Source: Chalciporus piperatus
Taxonomy: Eukaryota > Basidiomycota > Agaricomycetes > Boletales > Boletaceae
Assembly (NCBI GenBank): GCA_038093975.1
Contig: JBBPTG010000041.1
Coordinates: 62,001-126,000, forward strand
DNA: 64,000 nucleotides
Direction of reading: 5' to 3'
Shown: positions 9,932 to 17,897 of the stretch, one piece after another
Position numbering within the stretch: position 1 is the stretch's first letter
Layout: every line of letters starts with the position of its first letter
The notes under the pieces: generated by a model
Seen by the model: only the letters and a program-made list of their open reading frames with translations
Database searches by the model: none
What the model was told of the DNA's origin: nothing
Made by a program: the position numbers and the translations under genes

Positions 9932-10345
9932 AACTGGTCGATCTGATCACAGCCTCTGAAGATCACGTCGATCTCAGTAAATTCTCCCTCCAAAAGTAAC
10001 GTACGCGTCTAAATACAATTGATCGACGATGTAGTGAATATTTCCAAATTCAAGATGATTTCCTCGATAACGCCGGTACGCCTGAACAGATCGGCAAGAT
10101 TGGCACGGAAATCGTCGATAATAAATGTTCTTGGCGTATGAATGTTGCGCTCTCTGTCGCAACACACAGCGTATAGTTCTCGACGACAACTATGGAAAAA
10201 AGGATGCGAAGAAGGAAGCGGCTGTCACGGCCTTGTCTGAGGAAATCGATACCGGAGGCGGAGCCGGCGCTGGATGGGGGACACTTGAAAAGGGGGGTCT
10301 TCACGAGCTTCTTGAACAATATCTACAAGAGAACAAAGTAAGATG
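9932..10345 (+). pseudogene. Farnesyl diphosphate synthase pseudogene (partial)
   Basis: Plus-strand remnants of the 3' half of the FPPS gene found intact at 15246-16587 on the other strand. They show [20 protein letters not shown] followed by a stop, a decayed DD.LD region ([12 protein letters not shown], in mixed frames), then LDDNYGKKDAKKEAAVTAL and a C-terminal FLNNIYKR-like end. The first aspartate-rich motif, the 5' exons and most of the region between the lectin-flank copy and VDLI are missing, with several frameshifts. Orientation is opposite to the intact gene. It abuts the 5' flank of CR-B, just as intact FPPS abuts that of CR-C. Confidence 0.75.
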
Positions 10346-10609
10346 TAACAGATTCCGAGTTTTGGTCGGCGCAATCGGGAGTCCGTTCAGGTATGCGACC
10401 CGTTCATGTATGCTTCCTGGGTTCGTGAGGCGTGTTGATGATGACAGCGGCGGGGGGGATCGGTAAGACTGGTCGCCGGGGACAACACACCGATATTGGA
10501 AAACAAAAGGTGCAGGTAAAAGTTACTAACTGGACCTAAAACAGCGTTCAGAGGGAGTTCAAACAGAACAAAATCTGACTAATGCAAACCTTTTCCGCGA
10601 GCCCATTCT
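10346..10609. other. No gene seen
   Basis: Between the FPPS and SPC19 remnants. A string GATTCCGAGTTTTGGTCGGCG near 10350 recurs at 53830-53860, a small dispersed repeat. No coding signal. Confidence 0.35.
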
Positions 10610-10939
10610 AGGAGACCTGATTGCGGGCATCACTGTCGTCGTCAAACTCAGAAGTTCCAGGAAGTCGGTCAATGTTCTGATTTCTTGCTTTGGAATAATC
10701 CAGGAACTTGCTCATCCTCGGGATGCCGGAGGTTCCGTTATAGCGCAGCTGTTGAGCCTCGTGCGCCTGGTTGCCAGTGGGGTGAGTGCGGTCGTTGTTA
10801 CATATAGCCTATATGTGCTGTATAATACCTCCTCGCAACAACTTTCCACAGACTGCATTTTGCATCTCCACGATCAAGTCGTGTGCCCGCGCAACTGGAC
10901 GGATTCCCTTGGTCTGGGGAGTACTGACAGACGCTTCAT
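10610..10939 (-). pseudogene. Decayed partial copy 2 of DASH subunit SPC19
   Basis: Starts with the same ATG context as the intact gene (MKRLSVLPRPRESV) but loses frame within exon 1 through small deletions and lacks the CPPNLREC...CCEE core. After the intron position the exon-2 block reads AHEAQQLRYNGTSGIPRMSK against AHEAQQLLRNGTFDLPRMNK. Exons 3-4, which carry the coiled coil, are absent. The intact copy is at 54390-55074. It precedes the lectin gene in the duplicated block. Confidence 0.75.
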
Positions 10940-11349
10940 CAGCCCAACAAGGGGAAGTATTTCGGTAATGAAACCTACTTTGTTCCTAATCAACATTGAC
11001 TGCGCCCTTGTTTCAACGTTTTGGACTGTCCATCAACATGAAGCGAACAGACGCTACATCAGATCAAGGGGCAGTATTCCGGTAATGAAGGCCAAATTAT
11101 AAGTGTTCCTTCTACTATCTACCTAATCAACATCGACAGCGCCCTCGTTTCGACGTTCTGGACTGTCCATTAACTTAAAGCTGACAGCGACTGGCATCTG
11201 GAGCGGCCGAGAACGACGGTGATGAATTCCCCAACGACCCCAGAATTCGAGCCTGCGTGCTACTTCCTCCCGCGTTCCGTCCCCCCGGGTGGAAGATAAG
11301 CCCCTGGCCCTCGTCAAGTGACATGGCTCAACTTGGACATGAAACACGG

Positions 11350-11357
11350 TATATAAT
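11350..11357 (+). promoter_or_regulatory. Putative TATA box of the lectin gene
   Basis: TATATAAT about 130 bp upstream of the lectin ATG, followed by a pyrimidine-rich stretch typical of strongly expressed fungal promoters. Positional inference only. Confidence 0.4.
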
Positions 11358-11486
11358 CCACCCTCCTCCAGTCATTGACCCCATCCACTTCTCGCAGGAT
11401 CTTTCAATCGACTACCTCATATCAACAAGTCCGTCTCTCTCCCATTCTTTACGCCGTCATACTAAAGACCGCATACTCTAGAAACG

Positions 11487-11918
11487 ATGTCCTACTCCAT
11501 CAAGCTGACCATCTACCAGACCAACCCTGCTCGCGGCTTCTTCTCCGTCGTCGAGCAGACCGTCTGGAACTATGCCAACGGCGGAACCTGGTCTGAGCAC
11601 GATGACCAGCGCACACTTACCATGGGTGGTAGCGGCACGTCCGGCACCATCAGGTTCATGTCCGACAAAGGCGAGCGCATCCTCGTCGCCATCGGTGTTC
11701 ACAACTACAAGCGCTGGTGCGACGTCGTGACCGGTCTTGCTCCCAACGCGACTGGCCTCGTGATCAACGCGCAATACTACAACAATGGAGGGAGGGACTA
11801 TATGAGGGAGAAACAGTTGGCCGAGTATAATGTGACTAGCGCGTCCGGAACAAAGGTCGAAGTCAAGTACACGGCTGCTGAGGGCAACAACCTCGCCGCC
11901 AACATCATCATTGGATGA
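11487..11918 (+). CDS. Fruit-body lectin (Agaricus bisporus lectin family)
   Basis: Single-exon 143-residue protein, exactly the usual length of the FB_lectin family (Agaricus bisporus lectin, Boletus edulis and Xerocomus lectins). Diagnostic stretches are YQTNPARGFFSVVEQTVW, FANGGTW-like YANGGTW, GGSGTSG, VGVHNYKRWCDVV-like IGVHNYKRWCDVV, and YYNNGGRDY. The family folds as a beta-sandwich related to actinoporins. It binds Gal-beta1,3-GalNAc (T antigen) at one site and GlcNAc at a second; members are cytosolic, lack a signal peptide, and are thought to defend fruit bodies against animals. No signal peptide is seen here. A GT-AG pair at about 11919-11976 just after the stop codon suggests a 3'-UTR intron. 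A decayed copy of the 3' end is at 4.39 kb. Confidence 0.95.
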   Translation: MSYSIKLTIYQTNPARGFFSVVEQTVWNYANGGTWSEHDDQRTLTMGGSGTSGTIRFMSDKGERILVAIGVHNYKRWCDVVTGLAPNATGLVINAQYYNNGGRDYMREKQLAEYNVTSASGTKVEVKYTAAEGNNLAANIIIG

Positions 11919-12039
11919 GTGAGTACTGTGTATACTTATCGCCGAGTTATACTTGACTAACGAGCGAGTTTGGCAGGGGAACTGTTTCCTCGTTGTGCCA
12001 AGTTCGAAAATCAGTCGACGGAGTGTGCTATGTCTGTAC

Positions 12040-12540
12040 ATGTAGGATGTATCAAAAGGGAAAAGGAGTCCGTCCGATCAGCCTGAAGCAATCACGAGAA
12101 AAATGGAGGTGTTTGGCCTGGTAAACAATGGTCGATTGCGGTTTGGGTGATGAAACTCTGTGAAAACGGTCAGCATTTCACCATCTCCTCCACGATGGTT
12201 TCGTGGAGGATAATATTGAGAACGTCATCGTCGACCGTTGAATGTGGAAGTTGGGAACTACGCCATCGACGTCATTGACTCATCACGAACCGCGCTTATG
12301 CTGGACATGGCCTCGAGGAATTATCTTCCACGTCTGCTGGGGAGTCAAAGCCAATCGAAGCTGACTCGACCCCTCACAACTGCCTTGTACGTTCTCGGAA
12401 CACGTCTCGCCAAGGCGGATAACATTTGTTGGAGACTAAAACACAGAGAGTAAACATTGTAATGGTGTTGTACATGCACCATCGCCGGTACACCAGCAAT
12501 ACTCGCAATATGAGGCAAATAATATCGTAATTATACACGA
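12040..12540 (+). repeat. Lectin-downstream spacer, duplicated
   Basis: Non-coding segment whose second copy is 4560-5060, with partial traces at 7395-7500 and at 55085-55140 (ACATTTGTCGGAGA next to the intact SPC19). It links the lectin to the 3' end of CR-C. Confidence 0.6.
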
Positions 12541-12585
12541 ATCATCGAACCTACGCCTGGAAACACGTCATCAACTTTGGTTACT

Positions 12586-14628
12586 TTAATGCCTTTCGCC
12601 AGCCGAAAGAAGCTTGGAAAGGTCAGGGGTCTGATGAAGCACCAGTCAGTGCTGACAACCAGGGAAAAACAAAAGAGCTACGTACCAGAGGAACATCTAG
12701 GACGTAACCATCTCCTCGATGGTCATGCTCTGTGAAAGCGTCGTCCCAACCTTTAGGAAGCGTCCACGTCGTGCGCCCTTTGCCATCGGGACGAACCAAG
12801 ACATAGTGTACCGCGACCGACGCCTTCACATCCGACAGTTCCCCGCCCGACGTTTTCGCCTTCTTCGCCGGTGGGGGGACATTTTTGAGCAGCTCGTTCA
12901 CTTTCTACATGAGCTTGTGGACCACCACATAGCCCCTTGCTGAGCCTCTATGGTCAGCACTCGTGGTCATTTGAAGGATCCACAGATGTGCAGACCGGGT
13001 GGAGAAGTCGAGGTTGACGACAAAAGCGTCGAAGAAAGGGAGATTGGACACGCCATCGACGTAGTACATGCCGTTCGAGAGATCGTGAGGAAGGTTCACC
13101 GAGTCAAAGACATCCTGTGTTCGCGGGACGTTTGGGAAGCCGGAGACTGCCACAGGATCGTCGGGGAGCAAAAAAATTGGGGAGTCGAGGTTGCCACCTA
13201 TCTCCAGGTTCATCTATTTGAGGGTCCAATGGCTGTCACCGCGTCTAAAGGGCCATAGGCCACAGGCACCACTCCGTCCTTCTGCAATGAGACGGTGAAC
13301 AAATGGTTCGAAGAGTTGTCCTGCAAGGGTTTTGGCCTGGGGCACAGAGGAGAAGTATGAAATCAACCCGCGCACTTCGTTGGCAAAGTTAGCGTGGAGG
13401 TTATCCGAGACCCGCCTGGCGATGTAGTCAGATTTGAACTCGATTTTCCACGTCGTGTCGACCCCGACCCCGCTGGAATAGAGAGCAAAGATAAAGTGGG
13501 AGGTGATCCTGTTTGGGAAGTGGATTTTGTGAGATAGCTCCCGTACAATCTCCCGCAGCGCCTCGGGTCCAATGAAAGGTGCTGGTTGATGATGTTGCTC
13601 TTGTGTTTTGAAATTGTACATCGCCGAGAATATGTCTCTGGGTATGGGACCGTATCGAGAGCATCGAAGAGAATGCCAAAAGCCTGGTCGGCTGATTCGG
13701 GTGGGTTCAGCCCTGGGTTTCCTTGAGAAAGTCCATGAGACCGGGGTAGTACGATGCTAGGGACGCTGGAACGCCTGGCCAGGTCGCCACCAGAGTTTTC
13801 AAGCCCTCCTTGAGCGCTCAACACTGCATTGCGAATACATCAGATATGAAGAATCCTGCTGTCACATAACGCCTTACCAGGCTGCGAGCTCCTCAGGGGG
13901 TCCATGCCGGGAACCCAGTGAAAATAGGGGTTCGCACCTTCAGCCATTTTTTGTATCGGATCTCGGTTGGGAATGTAGTCTGGACCGAGTAACACGGATC
14001 AGCAGTCAAAAGATCCGCGGGTTCTTCTTCCTGACTCAGGTCGAAGAGCGACCAAATGCGTGGACCTGAAGTTAAACTAGCAGACGGTTCGGTGAGGGAA
14101 AGTGATCTGACAGGAGGGAAGGGGAGGGACATATGTGTCACTGATTTTGGGACAAAGTAGACTTTGTCGTGGTAGAAGAGCAGGAAATCCGAGTCATGTA
14201 CGTGGAACATGACGACTTTTGCCTGCAGGAGACGGATGAGGAGGTACCATATAAACACAGTCTTGCCTGCAAACAAGGCTCAGACGAGAGAAGGAGAAAT
14301 AAGGTTGAAATATCCATACCCGTCCTGTGAGAATCATTCCAGTCACTACTTGCCGAGGAGTCATCGTGGCCCGGTCTCGGAGCAGCTTCACCCCCTCCTC
14401 ATAGCACTCGCGTATGTATATACGCTTGAGAGTGGTGATTATCTGGCCCTCGAGACCAAGATCGAGAACTCGGGATTGTGGACGGAGGGCCTCTTCATCG
14501 ACATTGCGCCACTTGTCTGCGAACCGTTGCCATATGGGAAGAGCTTCCTCCCAATAATTGCGGCCCTCCCACGTCCAATTGGCAGACGCTGCATCATCAC
14601 GTTCGGTGACTAAAATAAACTGAACCAT
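12586..14628 (-). pseudogene. CR-C: dead Crinkler/RHS-like gene
   Basis: Same exon order and same final 53-nt-type intron as CR-B, but clearly inactive. The Walker A motif is lost: ILTGR runs into the intron-1 donor where CR-B has IFTGQPGTG, and the next exon is then out of frame. The middle region (about 13600-13830) contains frameshifts. In the nuclease half two sense codons have become TAG, one before MNLEIGG (Val in CR-B) and one after VVHKLM (Gln in CR-B). The C-terminus (VLDVPL, intron, TPDLSKLLSAGERH) is otherwise well preserved, as are FFDAFVV and LWILQMT, so inactivation looks recent relative to divergence. Its 5' flank is shared with CR-A. Confidence 0.8.
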
Positions 14629-14879
14629 GAGTGAGCTCACCGGAGTCGTCAGAAATAACGTTCTGCATTTCAGTGTGGGTGTCTGTCCACTCGGGAGAAG
14701 GTTGGCTCGAGGGAGGGGCGTCAGGAGTAACGTTGTCGATCATCTGTGAAGCGTGTTGCTGGTGGGAGATAGGGGTGCAAGCTGACCGGGATTTAAAGGT
14801 GACCAGTCGGAGATTTAAATCAAATCTCACCCAAGCACGAGCGCGCATTCTGAAATTGAATCGCAAGCCTACCAGTGAC

Positions 14880-15030
14880 ATGTAGTTGGGGTGTCGCACT
14901 CAAGTAGCGTCTCGCGATCAACAAATCCATCGAACACATCAGTGCCATCATATACTACACTCGATCACGTCGACGGTTTCGCTGTGCGCACAGGACTAAA
15001 CAGGCCTTGTATCAGCAAGGGACAGTCTGA
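14880..15030. repeat. Inverted copy of 5252-5401
   Basis: Near-identical reverse complement of the segment that precedes CR-A. It lies between CR-C and farnesyl diphosphate synthase. Confidence 0.75.
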
Positions 15031-15245
15031 AGACGGCATTCCCGAGCCCAAAAGCCTGAGGCCTGACCCCGGGCCGGTGCAGATCAACGCAAGGCGATCA
15101 CACAGCATCGCCTCAAATATGGGTTTGATAAACCAAGAGGTTGGCATCATAAGTATGAGTCTATAGAGCGTGTGTTTGTTGATTATCTGAACCTCGAAAT
15201 TAATTCGGTCTCACCAAGGGCCTAACCCAACCCTGACCGCTACGT

Positions 15246-16587
15246 TTACTTCGTTCTCTTGTAGATCTTGTTCAGGAAGCTCGTGAACACCTCCCGCCTC
15301 AAGAATCCCCCATCTACCGCTGCCTCCGGTTCAGGTATCCGAGCAATCAAGGCGTCGATGCTCTCTTTTGTGCTCTCCTCGTATGCCCGATATTTCTCCC
15401 TCAGCCCAATCTCTTCGTATACTGCCTTGACGACCGCCTCCTTCTTCGCATCCTTCTGACCATAATTCTCGTCAAGGACCTTACGCTGCTCCGGGGTGGC
15501 AACAGACCGCGCGACGTTGATACACCACGAGCACTTATTGTCGACAATGTCCGTTCCAATCTTGCCAATCTCCTCCGGCGTGCCTGCATAATCAAGGAAA
15601 TCATCTTGAATCTGGAAATACTCCCCAAGCGGGAGCAGGATGGAGAGCGCAACGTCGTAGGGAGCGATCGTCTGTCCGTGGAGCGTGTAGGACTCTGGAA
15701 CGCCACTGAAGCGCATGGCGAGCGCAACCGGGAGGTATGAGGAGTAATATGCGGTCTTGTATCTGACGATGAACGCGTGTCTGATAGGATAAGGGCGTCA
15801 GCAGTTACTCGACCGGCGAACGCATGGCAGCGCACGCACTTTTGGAGCGAGAATTTGCTCAGATCGATGTGACCCTCGGGGGATGTAATCAGGTCGACCA
15901 TCTGGCCCATTCCGGTCCGGTATGTGATCTAACAGGAGGTTAACGCATCAGCGGGTGTGATCGGCGGGCAGACCGTCGTGGGGAAGAACGCACGTCTTGG
16001 AAGTGCTCAAGGATGTGCATGTAGTAAGACTCTGAGCGGAGATATTTCTTGAGAAGATAAAATATCGCGCCCTCGAGCAGGCGCGAGTCGTTGATGGCGA
16101 TATTCCCAATCCCGTCGGACCTGTACCAGCACGGCTTGCCGCGACGCGTGATGGACTGGTCCATGATATCGTCTGAGATGAGGGAGGCCGCTTGGAGCTA
16201 ATTGAAGCACGAGGGATACTTTATTGATTTTGCACCAAAAGGAATGGAAAAGACTTACGAACTCGATGCACCATCCGAGGACGCCCGCCTTGAAGTATTC
16301 ATCGTCCGACAGAGAGCGGCCATGGAGGATTTCAACCGAGTCCACGACGGACATACCTCGGTTGAGCTTCCCTCCGGGAACGTTGTATTCCAGGCTCTGC
16401 GTCAAGGCGAGCGGATGTCAGCACGAGCAGCTCAGGATTTTACGAGGCAACGTACACGACAATACCACTCCACGGCTTCCATGGGCATATTCTCTGCCTT
16501 CGCGTGGTCAATTAGCTCATCGCGGATGCAGACGAAAACGTCCTCAAATCTCTTGCGTGTCTGTTCTGCTGCGCCAGGGATGATCAT
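15246..16587 (-). CDS. ERG20: Farnesyl diphosphate synthase
   Basis: Five exons (16587-16456, 16396-16259, 16197-15994, 15928-15840, 15780-15246) close in frame to 365 residues, normal for fungal FPPS (about 350). The enzyme condenses DMAPP/GPP with IPP to farnesyl-PP in the cytosol, feeding ergosterol, ubiquinone, dolichol, protein prenylation and sesquiterpenes. It has [11 protein letters not shown] near the N-terminus, the first aspartate-rich motif DDIMD (residues 99-103) followed by RRGKPCW, and the second motif DDFLD (247-251). Both bind Mg2+-diphosphate. It ends in a basic IYKRTK. The start is the ATG just after a potential acceptor, so an additional 5' exon cannot be excluded. A decayed copy in opposite orientation is at 9.93-10.35 kb. 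Confidence 0.95.
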
Positions 16588-16879
16588 GCTAATAGAAGTG
16601 GGGTTCGGGGGACAAGGCAATTGCTAATAGCTCCATTGGACGAGTCCTCCCATCATGATTCATGAGTTTGGTTTTCGGATTGGTGTTGACAAACAAACAC
16701 GACATTTACGAGTTCTGTTCCGAACAACTCTGCCCAATCATCGTTTGTCAATTTCTCTTGGCCGACTGGGAAGGATGCTATTAGGGTTAGGTGTACGTCA
16801 GAAAATACGTGTTTGGGCCTGGGCTCATATCTGGACGATTGACGCCGTTGACAGTTAGACAATCTTGTTTCAAAGTGTT

Positions 16880-17320
16880 CTCGTTTGCTTTTATGGTTAG
16901 AGATGACAAAATCCCTCCATTCCACCAATCAGAGCTCACATATCATGCCAAAAGGCTCGTCAAAAACGTTTCATCCGAGTCGACCGATGTAGCCGAAATT
17001 CCGTTCCCTCGACTTAGGATTTTTGTTTATCGTGTGGAGTGTCAAGTGTTGGACAAGTAGAACTATCTAATATCTGGTTAGAGAATATTTTCTTTGAACT
17101 TCATCTTGAAGTCAGTACTGTCGCGCCAACTTACCAACAGCAAACAATTAATTCGAGTCGAAGTTGAACCTGGTGAGCTGGCCCATTACTTTGCGGTGCC
17201 AATGCAAAGTCTCTGGATCGCATAGATAGTCCGCATTAAGGTGAGTTCTATTTGTCCGTAAACACAAATTCAAAGTCGAAGGAATGGGAATTCGGCCCAG
17301 GGTTTTGCAGCTACTCGATT
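16880..17320. repeat. Dispersed repeat shared with 52.6-53.16 kb and 55.39-55.49 kb
   Basis: Three matching islands: CAGAGCTCACATATCATGCC at about 16930 against CAGAGCTCACAAATCATGCC at about 55428; AATTCCGTTCCCT at about 16997 against 52621; and a run with GTCCGTAAACA and TGGGAATTCGGCC at 17250-17310 against 53096-53150. The pieces are in the same orientation but differently spaced, so this is an old duplication broken by indels. No coding content is evident. Confidence 0.55.
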
Positions 17321-17331
17321 AGTGGAGGTGA

Positions 17332-17733
17332 TCAGAGAGATTGGCAGGTCATTCCACAAAGTGAGCTCCGTTGGCGCATGCAACTCATGATCTCCCAGCT
17401 GTATTCAAGGCTCTCAACTTCCGAATCTGCCTGTTCGCAGCGGACAGCAAGCCCAAGGTCGTCAAAATGCGTGTCCCACGGGCCACGAGGCTCGGCGATA
17501 GTGAGTGTGCATCGTTTGCGATTCCCTCCACTCAATATCCCACGGCTGTCCGTACAGTCGACCAAGTGTGATAACTTACGGACAATGGCCGTCGGAGCGT
17601 CGAGGTCAATACACCCTGTGAAGGTCTCCAGAGTCTTGGTCCCTATGAAACCGTTGTCCGACTGGCCAGGCGCGATGGGGCGAACGGGGGATCCACCACT
17701 CGACAAGTTCTGCAACTGGACCTGCAGGCGCAT
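17332..17733 (-). CDS. Uncharacterised open frame
   Basis: A 133-residue uninterrupted minus-strand frame. A GT-AG intron inside it (about 17486-17572) would leave a shorter in-frame product containing FTGCIDLDAPTAIV followed by PRGPWDTHFDDLGLAVRCE. Codon composition looks protein-like, but I do not recognise a family. The 3' end runs into the dispersed repeat, so it may be an exon of a truncated gene. Confidence 0.3.
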   Translation of the reverse strand: MRLQVQLQNLSSGGSPVRPIAPGQSDNGFIGTKTLETFTGCIDLDAPTAIVRKLSHLVDCTDSRGILSGGNRKRCTLTIAEPRGPWDTHFDDLGLAVRCEQADSEVESLEYSWEIMSCMRQRSSLCGMTCQSL

Positions 17734-17897
17734 AAAACCCCAAACCGAACAATGAAAAGTTGACGTACAAACGGAGGTCGTGTTTTGCGCTTTTACGTCA
17801 ATGTTTCGTCCGAGGCTTAGTCGAGCATTGAAATTTCTGAATCGACGACGTCGGCCGTGGACTCTCTAGGCTCAACACCTTAGAGCTCGTATTGATC

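Noticed and set aside
11478..12041. 187-codon minus-strand frame
   Set aside because: Antisense shadow of the fruit-body lectin gene, caused by codon bias.
4045..12530. SPC19-lectin neighbourhood as a conserved functional pair
   Set aside because: The SPC19 parts next to lectin sequences are decayed, and the intact SPC19 at 55 kb has no lectin; the pairing is a by-product of duplication.
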